Origin: Isoetes taiwanensis
Lineage: Eukaryota > Streptophyta > Lycopodiopsida > Isoetales > Isoetaceae
DNA: 64,000 nt
NCBI GenBank assembly: GCA_021234155.1
Contig: JAJEKV010000030.1
Location: 7,309,890-7,373,889 of the forward strand
Reading direction: 5' to 3'
Shown here: positions 44,848 to 58,289 of the stretch, one piece after another
How positions within the stretch are numbered: the stretch's first letter is position 1
Layout: each line of letters starts with the position of its first letter
The notes under the pieces: model-generated
Databases searched by the model: none
What the model saw: the letters and a program-made list of their open reading frames with translations, nothing else
What the model was told of the DNA's origin: nothing
Position numbers and translations under genes: made by a program

Positions 44848-45423
44848 TGTTTGGGGTCCGGGTTCGAACTCCCCGAAGATGTACCCTCCGGAGGACCCGT
44901 GGATCTAACAGAGAGTCCTGGGACTATGTCACGCCGGATTTGCAAGAAGAGAAGAAGAAGAAGAAAACAAACAAAATGAGAGAAAGATGATAAGCTTCCT
45001 TGATATCAATGATGAACATACATGAGCTCTCGCAATAGAGAGAAAACCGAAAAGGAGACAAGACTCAAAACTCATCTAAAACTCATGTGCTAGCTCTACT
45101 CATATATATATAGTACAATGGCCTTTGGGGCCCAATATAGACACTCGACCGATCTCGTGCCGACTCGAAGGAGGCCTCGATTTGCAGAATGTTGGCGGTG
45201 CTCTTTGAAGTGCTCTAGAATCACGCCGACGCTGGTGGTGACGTGGGGCCACTTGTCCGAGCTGGGCTCTTTGTTGATGGCCATGTGCTTTGATCAAGGT
45301 GGTCAGGCCGCTTGGGCTCACGAGCCTTTGATGGCTGACCCGTGGGCGACCGAGGATCCTTGAGCTTGACCTGGTCCGCTGTATGCATGAATAGTCCTGC
45401 ACTGTGAGGCACAGTGACTAACA
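44848..45423 (-). repeat. 5' LTR of element N (LTR2)
   Basis: Matches LTR1 and LTR3. On the minus strand it leads into gag at about 44660. The primer binding site just left of 44848 cannot be read with confidence because the two copies disagree (agcaatgggcatgt versus agcagcgcatg). Confidence 0.87.
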
Positions 45424-48388
45424 CAACCGCCGACGAGGAGGCTCCCCCGGTATATTCACTGGGCGGCCCCATATCCTTGGTGCCATTGAAACCGCAATGC
45501 CGAAAAGTCACCCTCTATTTCCACTATAGGTCAAGTAGACAAGAAGCCTTTCATAATTCTTATGGATACCGAAGTACACATAATTTTGCTTCCCTAGAAT
45601 GGCCCGTATTGCATTTTGAGACTTTGAGGTCCCGATCAAACCCTCGCCACTTTAGCCGCTGGTAAAATCGACATACTCATGGCCGCCGATTAACCTTTAA
45701 GATGCAAATACGTGTGCACCAATCGTGATTGGGTGCCGAAGTTAATGGATATTGGCAAATATGATCCGATTGTTGGCATGGAATTCTTGGCATCCGCAAA
45801 AGCCAATATAGATCGCGAAAATGGAGGTTACTTTCAACGCAGCCTAATGGAGCCAGCGTAACTATAAAAGGTGATCCCTTAAACCCCATTATGCGCCTAT
45901 ATCCATCGTGCTTAAATAAGGCTATACGCATGATAAGCTACTTTTATACATCGGACTTGCATCCATTGAGTCGGATGCTAAAACGAAGCAAGTAGTTGAT
46001 GCGCTGCCACACAAGATTGCTAATCTTCTCGTGAATTTACCGCATCTCTTTCCGCATCGAGATCCGAAACTTCCTCCATTCAGAGGGGTAGAATGTGAGA
46101 TAGCTTTGGAGCCAGGTACTAAGCCTACCAGTAAGGCCCCGTACCGTATGAGTCCCCCTGAGTTGGCAGAGCTTAAGAAGCAACTTCAGGAGTGACTTAC
46201 CCTAGGCTTCCTTCAGCATAGTGTTTCTCCTTTTGGCGCTCCTATCCTTTTTGTTAAGAAGAAGGATGGCTATTTTAGGATGTGTATCGATTATCGGCAG
46301 CTTAACAAGCATACGATCAAGAATCGCTATGCTTTGCCTAGAGAGCAGACGATCTTATGGACCAGCTTGCAAGGGGCCAAGTACTTCTCAAAAATCGATT
46401 TATGCTCCGGATATCACCAAATAATAATTAAAGATGAGGACATCCATAAGTCTGCTTTTCGCACTAGATACGGGCATTATGAATTTACAGTTATGCCTTT
46501 TGGTTTAACTAATGCCCCTGCAACTTTTATGCGGTTGATGAATGACATCTTCCGGGAGTTATATTCTTTGACGACATTCTCATCTACAGCAAGACCCTTC
46601 AGGAGCATGAGAAGCATCTTAGACTGGCCCTACAAAAGCTAAGACGTCATCAGCTCTTTGCCAAGTTCTCTATGCAAGTTTGCCACTCCGGCGTGGACTA
46701 TCCGGGGACATGTCATTTCAGCAGAGGGAATTGCTACGCATCCAACGGCGATAGAGGCAGTGAAGGATTGGCCCCTTCCAGGTAATGTTTCAGAGGTCCG
46801 AAGTTTTTTAGGATTGGCAGGGTATTACCGGAAATTTGTTAAGGATTTTGCAAAGATTGCAGCACCTCTTACTGATCTTACAAAGCATGAGAAAGTGAAG
46901 GATTGGATGGAGCATCGAGAGCAAAGGTCCAGTGGAAGTTTTCGTGGCTTAAGGATGCTTTTAACGCCGCCATCAGCCCTCACATTGCCGGACCGGAAAA
47001 GGATAAACTAGTAGTAAACGAATGCCGCAGAAGATTGCTACCGGTGGAGTCCTAATGCAGGAGGGGAGGATTATTGCCTATGATTCAAAGAAAATGAACG
47101 AGACCGAAAGCAGCGATACCCTACACATGATCAGAGTTGTTGGTCGTTGTTCACGCCTAGCAGATATGGAGACACTACCTTCTTGGTAGAAGATTCCAGC
47201 TTGATACGATCATCGAGTCTCCGCTATCTATCAACCCAGTAGAATCTCAACCTCCGCCAAAGGAGATGGATGGAATTTCTAGAGGAGTAATGATTTTGAG
47301 ATTATGTATAAGCATGGGAAACACAATGTGGTTAAGTGATGCATTGTCACGCCATCCCTTGGTAACCCGAACCCATTGTAACGTGGATTTCCACACTCTC
47401 CAAAGTGAGTTCGAAAATGACACAAATGCACTTTGGCCATGGATCCAGAGTTCCGTGATGTGTGGGATAGTTTGGCTAAGGAGGCACGCTGCAGATAAAG
47501 AACGTGAAGCTTTCCGCTCAGAGCAAGAAAAGAGGGCAATTTATTATATTTCAAAGATAAGTTGTGTGTACCGGACTTCGTGAGTAATGTAAAGCTTATT
47601 CTACATGACACACACAACAGCCCTATAGCCGACATGCGTTTTTATGAAGACCTACTTTAAGATCCGCCCGCTTATTTTTGGGCTTCTATGAAGAAGGACA
47701 TTGCCGTATATTAAGCGTTGGGTGTGTCAACAAACCAAGATCGAAAGCAACTAAGGATTCCGTGAGAGTTGCAACCTCCGACGCGCCCAAACGCTAAGTG
47801 GAAAGTGATAACCATGGATTTCATTGTGGGCCTTCCACGCATTCGTGGATATGATGCATTGATGGTAGTGGTCGATAAAATTGTCGAAAATGGCTCATTT
47901 CTTGCCATGTCGCACACGGATACAAAATTCTTCGATACCGCTTTGTTGCTTACAAAGGAGATCTTCGTGATTGCATGGAATGCCACGAAGTTATCGTGAT
48001 CCCATTGGGGATCCCAAATTCGTAAGTGCATTCGAAAGATTTCTTTGCCACCATCCAAACCAAACTTGCTATGAGTACAACATATCATCCTCGTTACGAT
48101 GGATGACATTGAGCGCACCAATCGCATTATAGAGGATATGCTACGGTTATGTGTGGAGTAAGCAATCACAATGGGTCCGACTATATTTATTTGGTCGATT
48201 TGCCTATAATAGCATGAAACAGAGTCTTCCGTAATGTCTCCCTTCATGATAAATTACGGTATCAATGCCTTACCCGCATTACATGGCATAATCCTGCTCT
48301 CCAAGGTGGAGGTTTCAACAACCTCTTAGAGATGCAAGCTTTGGTTGAAGAAGTTTGTGGCTACTTATTGGCGCGCACGCAAATCATC
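45424..48388 (+). pseudogene. pol of chromovirus G2, duplicate copy 1 (truncated)
   Basis: Parallel to 58290-61270 but more damaged. RT is recognisable at 46205-46640 ([46 protein letters not shown]) and its end plus RNase H at 46700-47320 ([18 protein letters not shown]). Integrase traces follow (MDFIVGLPRI, DALMVVVDK at about 47860). It ends at the duplication junction, with no chromodomain. The catalytic Y/F-x-D-D region carries the same deletion as copy 2. Confidence 0.85.
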
Positions 48389-49019
48389 ATGTGAGCCCGA
48401 ACAAAACGCGGATCCCACCGGAGATCCGGCCGAGATCTGAGGTGGAGTCCATCCGGCATGACCATCCATGACTTTGGTCCAAAAGGAAGACGCCAATCGA
48501 AAGTCAGAAACCCGGGGCGGGAGGGACGCCTGTGGAAGCATAGGGAGAAGGAACCATGCCCGTATGCGGGTTGCCGAAAGCGGTCTCCCCAATTGACCGA
48601 CAAGATCCGATCAAGAGCTTGACACCAGCGATCCCAAAGAGAAGCGTAGAGTTGAGAGTTGACAGGAGGGCTATCCCATCCCGCGGGGACCGCCTTGCTA
48701 TCCAACAGAGCTCAGAATTGATTGTATCCCGCGAGGTGTCGTGATATAAATTTGTGCATAGGGAAGATCCTGATGTCCTAGATACTTCCTTATTCACAGT
48801 AGCTCGCCTGCCGTAGAGAGATAAATGATTGGCAAGCTCGCATGTACCCTCGATGAAGAGTTTGGTCCGAAAGCAGATCCGCAAGATATGGATTGTTATC
48901 CCGGCACCCATTGCACGCTGGGTCACCCCGAAAGAGTCGGGCGTGGCCCATTTCCTCAAGTGTTCCCGTGATATCACCCAGATAGAAATAATGAAATATG
49001 TAAGCCATGGGCTGAACAA

Positions 49020-50953
49020 CTCAAGGTGAGAAAGTCCGGATCGGCACAAGTATGAGATCAAAGACCACAAGGGCACAAAGACAACCCTTTTTGTCTTCAA
49101 TGGAGAGTTCAAAGCCAACCAAGAAAATCGGCAAGACCGCCGGGGAATATCCACAGTCCATCCGCCGCATGCCACTTCGGAAGGAAGAGGTGGCGGCGAA
49201 AGCAAACCACATAATCGTGATAGCAGGAAGGAACTGGAAGTCCAAAGGCATTCTCGCTAAGAATGGCGGTATGGCCGCCAAGTTTTGCTTGAGCCTCATC
49301 GCCAGATCGGCCAGCTTGTCATGAAGCCGTTGTTCAAGATCACGATCCTGTTGTCCCGCTTCTAGCAAAGAAGCGGATCGGTCACGGACCCGCTTCGGTG
49401 AAGTGTTGACCTCGGGAGGAGGATTTCCCCGAGTATTGAGACGGCACCCGCAATCTCCGGCCATCCATCCAAGATTCTCGCTTCTCGCACCTCCGTAGTT
49501 TCGATCTTGAAGAGAGGTGAGCCGAGAGGTTCGTGTAGAAAGCCGAGCCGCCAAGGAGGCAACTTGAGCGCCCCGCGGCTGAAAGGTTTTGAACTTGAGT
49601 GCTGAAATTTTCACAAAGTTCGGAGTACAAGGCGCTGAGCTTAGCAATATCTCGGCCCTGGTACCGCGTGAGAGCGGGCTTTGGACTTGTTGTGCTCCAA
49701 TAAAGTCCCATTTCATTGAGCCGAGCCCGCTGATCTCGCGAAGTTGGTCGACTTGAGCTTGTGCACTTTTGAGATCCGCATGAGCCCGTAAGAGAGCTTC
49801 ATGCTTGTCTTGAAGTTTGGCCTCCAAAGTTGCAACTTGGGCGCTTGGTGCCTTTGAAGGTCCCGGTGTACCGCATCGAGGCCTCTAGTGCCCGTTGAAC
49901 CCCGCCATAAGAGCCGCCTTGGGATTCTTTGTAACTTGAGAGCAGCAGCCTTTGAGCATCCCGGGCCGATAATCGATACAAACAACCCACGAGGGTGTTG
50001 TGGTGGTGGAGCCGGGCCGTTGCCCGGTTTGTGATGTTTGGGAAAAATGGTGTGAACCGGATGGTGTAGCTGAGGAGGAGACAAAGGACATGGGTGTGCT
50101 GACCGTGGACATGACCGTGGAAGACGGGCGGAAGTGCCAAATTTGGTGAGTTATTGAAGGAGCTACCGAGTGGAATTATGAGAATTTTGTGGTGTGGGAG
50201 GGAAGTAATGACGGATGAGGGCTTGAAAGTGGCCTCCACACGAAACTCAAAATGGAAGTGGCACCTCGGCGGTCCATTTCTTGGAGAAGACGATAGAACA
50301 TCATTTGGGGCCAATCTATGTGGTGGTTGGAGTGTGTAGCAGTGATGACCGTGTTATAGAAAGGTTTATTGATATGGGTGTTCTTGATAGAATACCCAAG
50401 GAACTTGGCGCCACGTAAATTTAACAAAGGTTTCGTGAGGCTTGTCGATATTGGTCGACGATGGACATTGGCATGATAAGGTGTGCACCAAACTCGCGGA
50501 CATCGAGATCCCGTATGGCGCACCATGATACACAAGGGGTGTGCAAGGGAATATGAAATACCTCAAAATCAAATGTTGAGTCAAATAAATGGTGGTGCCA
50601 TCGACCACGTGGTGTAGCCTTTATGGGTCGTTAACGATATTGGCGGCGAACTGGCCAACCGGTCGATTTGGAGCCTAAGTTCCATTTGAGAGAATTGTGA
50701 AAGCTTGTGTCGCTCAAATGACGCCTTTATTTGGGCCAACAAGGGCTTCACCGAAAGTGGGCGCCAAGAAAGATACATGATGCAAAAGAGCCGGATCCTT
50801 GGGAGCAAAAGAGTTTGAAGTAGAAAATCTTGGGGCAGCCATGGTAACGATTTGCGTAAACGAAGAGTGATTCCAAAGGCGGAGGACGAAAGTCGAAAGC
50901 ACGGAGGACAAAGGCGCAGAAGAACGAAAAAAGGTTTGTTTTAGGGCGCACAA
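49020..50953 (-). pseudogene. Additional 3' ORF of element N (copy B)
   Basis: Longest open piece 49021-49827 (268 codons, minus), containing the coiled coil LEAKLQDKHEALLRAHADLK and QPRGAQVASL. Upstream pieces at 50714-50953 begin TMAAPRFSTSNSF and KDPALLHHVSFL. It is more open than copy A at the C-terminal end, and the breaks fall elsewhere. Confidence 0.55.
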
Positions 50954-51306
50954 CCGAGGCTAAGAGGTATGAAGAGGGCTAAACCGAGCCGCTGATGGTG
51001 CCAAAAATCGAAAGATGCCAAGAAGTGTATTGAGAGGCAAAAATTTGGCTAAGTCCCAAAAACGTAAGGGAGAAGCAATGAACGGTGAGGATGAGACGCG
51101 GAAAGAAGGATCGGAGGTGACAAAAGCAAAGGACACACATTAATGTTCGACGGGCGTGAAAAGAAGGAATTGCATTCAATGCGAACCCAACTCGGCGGGA
51201 TATCATTAAAAGGAATGTGTCGAAGGTACCATGGCTAGATATGCGCGGAGAAAAGATTCTCATTTTAGAAACAGTTTGCATTGCAAACACGCTGGCGATT
51301 TGTGTG

Positions 51307-51346
51307 ATTGGTCCACGCCGACAAGGAGTTCCTCGGGCTATATAAG
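51307..51346 (+). promoter_or_regulatory. Antisense promoter in element N (copy B)
   Basis: gattggtcc at 51306 and TATATAAG at 51339-51346 reproduce copy A, with the ATG at 51386. Confidence 0.5.
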
Positions 51347-51385
51347 ACGAACCGGAGAGTAACGGCGGCATCCGATGGCGCCAAG

Positions 51386-51655
51386 ATGGCTGCCGCCGGG
51401 TTTGAACGAGGACCGCACTATGCCCACGAACCGCCGTGAGTGGATTACCCGCAAGATGAATTGTTCGATTCTTCGGCGCCGCCACAACCGTGGCATTCGA
51501 ATGGATCGGTTGTGCCGGGATGGCTGAACATCCCGACCCAAGACCAACGGATGGAGGTGGTTCCGCGACTACTGGGATCCCGAAAGGTAACCTCTACCAT
51601 CTCCTCCAAGATCACCTCCGCCCCCCGAACCCGAGTAGAGGGTTTTTCCTCTTAG
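51386..51655 (+). pseudogene. Antisense ORF of about 90 codons (copy B)
   Basis: The frame from MAAAGFERGPHYAHEPP is open except for one TGA at 51437, then runs DYPQDELFDSSAPPQPW to TAG 51655. Copy A lacks the two bases that create the TGA, so the stop may be an error. Acidic and Pro/Gln-rich, no known family. A run of A is at 51741-51750. Confidence 0.42.
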
Positions 51656-51789
51656 GACTTAGTAGATAGGGCTCGAGCCTGCTTTTTGTATATAGGGCAA
51701 AGGCCCATAGCGAAATAGCCGGGCTGCGCCACATTTTGTAAAAAAAAAAACTATAATATAATATACCGCCTTTCTAGTCACTTCTGGTG

Positions 51790-54700
51790 TTTGCTTCTTG
51801 AACTATATCCGCTTTGTTGATGTTCGCTCAGGTGATGAAATGTTTTGAGACGAAAAACCATTAACCAATGTAGGTAATGGAGTGCCATCTAACTCGCCAG
51901 CTTGGAAAACGCTTTTCTAACCACTTGAACAATTTGATAAGGGCCAAGCCAACTAAAACTTGAGTTTACCCGAAAAATTTTTGTACCGAATCATAAAGAA
52001 GAACCAAATCGCCTTCTTTGAATATTTTTGTCTTCGACGCTTGTCATGTAAAGATTTTTGCAACCGTTGTCCATGAAGAACACGAATATAAGCATCCCGT
52101 CGGTTCATCCAACCGTTTCTAATTGATAGACCCTTTCTTTGAGGCAAAAAAGTGGATTATGAGCAAAAGAGCTTGAAAACGGAGTGTTGGAAGGATGTAT
52201 TCAAACCCGCATGAGAGCTTCCCCACCATAAACCAATTTAAAAGGAGGTGACCGTAGCAATCTTGAAACAAGTATTGTAGGCCCAAAGAACAAGAGGGAA
52301 GTTTTGTCCGCCAACTGCATGCGGGAAGCGCCACAAATTTTCTTGAGAATGGTGACCAGAGTTTTGTTGGTGCTTTCAGCCAAACCATTACCTTGAGGAT
52401 AGTAAGGTGTGCTCTTGTGATGATGTATCGAGATAATCCGGCCAGCCCTTGATAGTATGATTGATGAAATGAACACCACGGCCACCGACCAGCCCGCGGG
52501 GCAGCCGAATCGCTGCGGATAATTTGTTGATAGAGGACCCTAGTCGCGTTTGCCGCAGTTGTTGTCCGAAGTGCACAAGCTTCCACCCATTTGGTAGCGT
52601 AGTCGGGGAGAACTGGGACAACGTAACGGGCACCGTGTGCCGCCAGAGGATCTATAGGTCCCACAAAGTCCATTCCCCATTTGTCAAGGGAAGGGGCGCG
52701 CATGACCGGGCGCCAAGGGGAAGAGCCGCCACGGGTCGTGGGGGCCCCCCCACCCGGGCAAGCGCCACACGGGCGGGCGTATGGAGCATCTTTGAAGAGC
52801 GCGGCCAATAATACCCCGCCCGAGAAGGATTTTTTGCGCGGCCGGGGTGTCACCATGAAAATGACCACCACCGAGCCCTTGATGAGCTTCTAACAATATC
52901 CGAACTTCATGAGGTAGAACACGCCGGCCGGGCGATGGTGTCCTTACCCTTTTGTAGAGATGTCCCGCAACCATGGTGTAGTCACGACCTCCTGAGAAAT
53001 TGATGGCGACGGATTGTCGCTAAGGTGAGAGAGCCGCCTCGCCTTCGGGTGGAAGAGCACCCGTGAGGAGGTACCGCTGAAAATCATGGAACCAATGTGG
53101 TGTTGCCGCGACTAAAAAGAGCCGAAAGCATCGTGAAAGGCGCCCGAGACTCCGCTTGAGGGATCATCCGTGGATGCGTGAAAGATAATCCGAATCCATG
53201 AGATTTGCCGCCTTATGAACGATTTCAAAAGGAGCAAATTCTTGAGAAGAAGGACCCAACGAGCAATGCGCCCGTGGGCGGGACTTGTTGATCAAATAGA
53301 GGAGTGCTTGGTGGTCCACAAAGAACTTGATTTGACTGCCCAAAAGGTAATGACGGAAGCGCTGGACACGTAAAATGAGACCCAAAGCTTCACGCCCGGG
53401 CGTAATAGTTGCGCGCCAGCCAGAATTGAGTTTTCTACCGGGCGAGCGATTTGGTTTGTCAAGCAGCGATCATATTCTTGAGAAAGAACAGCCCAATAGC
53501 AAACGCCGACATCGACATGAACGTGAAAGGGCTTGTCCCATTGAGGAGGAACAAGAACCGGTGCCCGAGTAAGCAAAAGCTTCACCGTTGGAAAGCAAAG
53601 ATCCGCCCGGGAATTCCAAGCCCGTAGATTCGCCACCCGTGAGTTTATGAATGGGATCTGCAATGGCCGCTAGTCCGTGTATGAAGGTGGAGTAATAATT
53701 GACCTTACCCAAGAAAGAGCGTGTCTCCTTGATATTGGCTGGTGCTTGAGCCTTTAGCACACAATCGATTTTGGCAGATCTGCGGGTGATACCGCTTTGC
53801 CGACAACATGGCCTAAATGTAACACCGAGGTGACGCAAAAGGTGCATTTCTCGATTGAGACTAATGCCGACTCATCACATTTCGAAGACGAAGTTCCAAT
53901 TTATCCAAATGGTCAGCCATGGAACCGTAGGCGAGAAGTCATCTTGAAAAATTTGCAAGAAGGGATTTTCCTTCATGAAATCATGAAAAACCGAGAGCAT
54001 GATGCGCTGGAAACGCTGATGGAGAGTTTGATAATCCAAAAGGAACCACCTTGTAGGCAAAAAGTGACTTTACCCGTGGTGAAAGTGGTCTTGAGTTGAT
54101 CGATTCTTTGATTGAGATCGATTGTAGCCGAAAACCATCCATGAAGGAGTACATCTCATGTCCAAACCACCCTTCCGTAACCCGGGTATGTGAAGGGAAG
54201 TGGAAATGATCACGCCCGTGGCCTCGATTGAGTTTCCGATAGTCCACAATGCACGCCGATCTTACCATTGTGTTTAAGGGCAATGACGATGGGGCTCACC
54301 CATTCGTAATGTTTGACCTCATAGATCAAACCCGCAGCAGCGAGTTTGTCAATTTTCCTTCTTGACGCGATCACGTAATTAGGGTTGAGCCGGGTAGATC
54401 GTCGCTGCTACACCGGGTCGCGGCATCGATTTGGTAGGAAATGGTGAGTTCCCCAAGCTTTTGTTGATTCCCCAAGATCTTTGTAACTCCGTGCTAAAAT
54501 GTGTTTGAATTTTTGAATGCCTTGACGGCCCCGCTACGATAAGGAGCCGGAAGATTGGCAAAGAATGCGACAGTTGATTGTTGCCGACGCCCACAATCTC
54601 GACTTCGAGTCCTAATATGGGGTATTACTTCAGATCCCCGACAATGTGTGCGTGAGGTTGGAGCATAACCGATGCGGCACTTTTGCGCGGTGAAAAAGAG

Positions 54701-55769
54701 GGGTTGCTCGGGCCATCCAGCAGAGGTTGCTTCATGACAAAAGGTACATCAACAGAGTTGCAGGAGGTTCAAAGATCCGAAAAGTGATCAACGCTGGATT
54801 CGGATTGCAAGGAGCCGTAGGGGTCAAGCAAAGCAGCCCACATACCGTCCCGATCAAGAGTCATTTCTCCCCAAGGATCAAAGATATTCTGGGTAGATGA
54901 CAGAGGCGCACTCGCAGTGGAGCCCGAACTTGATAAATATTCGAGCTTTTTAGAATCTGTGGTTCCGAGAGAGAGGGTTCCGCATTGTCAACGTAAATGA
55001 TCCCGCCTTGCTTGCAAGTCCATGGTGGCATTGAGATGACCATCATGATGACTAACCGGGTCCGTGGCCCAAGAATGGATACTCTTTGCCCAAGGGAGAA
55101 AAGATCCGCCGACCAACATTTCATAGTCACCGGATCTTCGCCAGCCTTTCCAAACCCAAATTCCATGGGGAAGCCGAGAGATCACCGATGTTGATGTGAA
55201 GAAGAGGTGTGACGCCTTGAGGTCGCGTGATATGGCCATTAGCCAACTTGATGTCATATGGGGCACGAAAAGAGTTGTGTGATGCCCATTTGTTTGCGAG
55301 TTTATCCGTGATGAGATTGACCGCGCTACCTCCATCTATTTGTACATGGTTGACTTGTCGATTACCCACCGTGGCATGGACCGTGGGTGTAGAGGTAGCT
55401 ACAGCCCCAACTAAAACAGCTTGGGAGTGGTAACCGGTCCTTGAGAGCAGGACGAAGTTTCAAAATGGTGGCCAAGCTTAAAGGAATTTTGATCTTGGCT
55501 AGCTCCTCTTGGAGTTCTAGAGGCACATGAGAAAAAGGATCCGCTGGTTCCACCGGTGCCGGAGTGCGTGGTAGTGAAGCAAAGAACTTTTTGAGTAAGT
55601 CAACCTCTACAGCAATATTGGGATACGCCCGAGAGCGTGGAGGTTGAGATGTGGAAGGGGTATCTTGTCTTTGTTGAGCTCGTGGTGGCATGAACGTTTG
55701 CCAATGTGCGGCCTTCAGCAGCCTTTGCATGAGGTTCAAAATGCTTTGGCTAACTTTTTGGCATGACAT
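51790..55769 (-). pseudogene. pol of element N (copy B)
   Basis: Same domain order as copy A. The protease is better preserved: IDGGSAVNLITDKL (about 55290) shows the D-G-G-S form of the aspartic active site typical of Tat/Athila-type elements. RT: PFGLSNSPSAF (about 54030). RNase H: FVDHQALLYLINKS (53320). Integrase: WGMDFVGPIDP (52670), YYPQGNGLAESTNK (52400). Ends with the FSGKLKF segment near 51960. Frame changes are at different sites from copy A. Confidence 0.85.
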
Positions 55770-55869
55770 GTGGCATGAGCTTCTCCAAGTCGCGCAAGTG
55801 AACCTTTTTTCGCCCTCATGAGGAATGGTGTCAACCGCAAAGGCCGGTTATGCGCCATTCGAATAATGG

Positions 55870-57560
55870 TCAAGGGACGGATGCCTTGGTCCGGCGTGAA
55901 ACTAAACCAACCCAATTTGACGGCCGGACTGAGGATTAAGTGCCCGAAAAAATTTCCTCTTGTGCTTGTTGATCCAAATGAGGTTGATTTGCCGGAGCCG
56001 TTTGATAGCGTGATTGCCGAGGCGCTTGGTGGCTTCTAAGAACTGGTCTCGCCCTTGTTTGCCATTAGCAATCCAGAGTTGGTAAGCCGCGAGGCGGACC
56101 GATGTGGTCTGATTTGTGCCGTGAAGCCGCACTGAACTTGTGGAAGTTGAGGACACGCCGCGGGTGGTATGACCCCATTCTTGACAAAGGATAACACCGA
56201 GCTTTAGAAGGATCAAAAGGAGGACGCGGGTTGGATCCCCGGGTTGCCCCCCGCTGTCGATAGAGTTGCGTGGGTTGCACCCGGTGGTGGTCTGCCGATA
56301 GTGCGATTGTTGCCGAGGTGTGGTTTTGCACTTGATAAACCATTTTGTTGCGAACGGTGTGGGATGAGTGCGAAGTGCACTCTTCCGCGGGCATGATTGC
56401 ACATGTTGCATCGCTTGCAATGAGGCGGCCATTGGTGGAGTTGCACTCATTTGCCAAATGGCCTTGGTATTTGCAAATATGGCACCAGATTTGATCGCTA
56501 CTGGGATTAGCGTGTTGAGGCTGAATGTACCGCTTGTGGAACCATGACAGTGGAATGAACGGGAGCTCTTGAAGAGCCACGGAGGAAACATTGACCGAAA
56601 GTGATTGACAGGGTCGATAGCCCGCCCCAAAGTCTTGGGACGCAGTATTCACCATGAGTCAATAGCCGGAGGAAGTCCTTGGAGAAACCGACCAAAACTG
56701 CTCAGGGGGGGTATTCCTTGAGCTTACTTAGCGTAATGTGAAGTCGATCCGCAAAATCCCTGCACTGCGGGCTCTTGTTGAAGTTCATTGAGTTGCTTGA
56801 GATGAAGTTGATCATCATCCGTGGGTCCCATAATGAGACGTAAAAGCGCTTCTCATTTCGACCAGCCTTGTTTCCAATGGCTTTTGTTGGACATGAGCCA
56901 TTGATGAGGAGAGCCACGCAGGGTGGTGGAAAAGATGTGGAATTTCAGCTGAGGTTGCGCGCATGACCATTTAGGACAGCTAGAGCCTCAAATTCTTCCA
57001 TGTGGGCCTGAGCACTTTGGTCTAACGGTTTGCCTTCGTGTTGCCAAAGGTGGGATAAGCCGGGCCGTAGTCCGAAAGGTAGATGTGAAAGTGCCGGGCG
57101 GACAGAACCGTGATAGTGAGGATATTGAGGTTGAGTTGGATGTGGCATGGTGCCCGGCGGACCCCGATGAAGGGGTGACCGTGGTTGAGAAACCGGGCGT
57201 AGCCGAGCATTGGTTTTGAGATCCGTAAGGTTGTAAACAGAAGGGCAAAGGGGAAACGTAGGGAAAGGATATTCCCGGTAGGCGAAGGAGACGGTGGATA
57301 GCCGTGCCACCCGGGGAGATGATGGTTGTGAAGGAAGAGGCGATGGCCTCAAGAATGATGGATGTAGGCATGTTCAGGGGTATGAAAGTACGGTTGAGAA
57401 GGTTGAGCCCGATAAGGCCCCCGGAGCAGTGATGAGGGACCGAGGTTGAGAGCAATGTTTGCACGCTTGGGGGGGAACTGACGCAGACAGACACGAGGGG
57501 TTGGTGGCGCTCGACCGAGCCCTAGACCCAAGATGGCCTCCCTCTATGTCATAAGCAGAT
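55870..57560 (-). pseudogene. gag of element N (copy B)
   Basis: Minus strand, as in copy A: LDQSAQAHMEEFEAL (about 56990), FADRLHITLSKLKEY (56750), C-x-x-C-x-x-x-GHLANEC (56450) and a second Cys motif (56400). Frames are broken. Confidence 0.78.
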
Positions 57561-57712
57561 CCATACATGTCGCGTAACGCTTCTCGACGCCGATGGCGCC
57601 CCGCGAGAGGCCGCCGAGAAAGGAGTTCTTCCGGGCGTGAAGTTACTTTTACGCATGGCTACGTAAGAAAGTAGGATGGAATCGACCCGCAAGCAGCGCA
57701 TGTGTTTGGGGT

Positions 57713-58289
57713 CCGGGTTCGGGAACTCCCGGAAGACAGTTCTCCGTGAGGACCCGTGGATCTAATCAGAGAGTCCGGGGACTATGTCACACGGATTTGG
57801 TAAGAAGAGAAGAAGAAGAAGAAAAAAACTGTAACAAATGAGAGAAAGATGATAAGCTTCCTTGATATCAATGATGAACATACATGAGCTCTCGCAATAG
57901 AGAGAAAAACCAAAGGAGACAAGACTCAAAACTCATCTAAAAACTCATGTGCTAGCTCTACTCATATATATAGTACAATGGCCTTGGGGCCCAATATAGA
58001 CACTGGACCGATCTCGTGCCGACTCGAAGGAGGCCCGATTTGCAGAATGTTGGCGGTGCCTCTTGAAGTGCCTAGAATCACGCCGACGACCGACGCTGGT
58101 GGTGACGGGCCGCCACTTGTCCGAAAGCGGCACCTCTTGTTGACGGCCACAAAGCTTTGATCGGCGGGTCCGCCGCTTTGGGCTTCACGAGCCTTTGATG
58201 GTCAACCCGCGGGTCGACCGAGGATCCTTGAGCTTGACCTGGTCCGTTGTATGATGAATAGTCCCTGCACTGTGAGGCACAGACTAACA
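57713..58289 (-). repeat. Third LTR of element N (LTR3)
   Basis: 577 bases equal to LTR1/LTR2. Its right flank, CACCT at 58290, matches the left flank of LTR1 at 34420 and identifies the original insertion site in G2 gag-pol. Confidence 0.88.

Larger units (their letters stand above)
34425..45423 (-). mobile_element. Nested element N: Tat/Athila-like Ty3/gypsy, reverse orientation
   Basis: LTRs of 577 and 576 bases (minus-strand start TGTTAGTC, end CCAAACA) flank 9.8 kb with gag, protease, RT, RNase H and integrase on the minus strand, no chromodomain and a long 3' region. The left flank is CACCT (34420-34424). The matching CACCT is found right of the third LTR (58290-58294), whereas here the right flank reads caacc. 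The RT (YEWVSPIVI, DYRKLNRATG, DHFPLPF) and the D-G-G-S protease are of the non-chromoviral plant clade. Confidence 0.85.
48389..58289 (-). mobile_element. Element N, duplicate copy B (left LTR missing)
   Basis: Equivalent to 35524-45423, so it lacks the 3' LTR and polypurine tract on its left and ends with LTR3. It arose by the tandem duplication, not by a separate insertion, because its left boundary is internal and only its right flank (CACCT) is a true target duplication. Confidence 0.85.

Noticed and set aside
35002-45000. Mutation by a RIP-like C-to-T process as explanation for the broken frames
   Set aside because: The differences between copies are mostly small indels and rewrites at CTG/CAG, not a one-way C-to-T excess.
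57713-58289. A solo LTR or second independent insertion of element N
   Set aside because: The unit to its left has an internal, non-terminal left edge and the flanks fit one insertion plus a tandem duplication.
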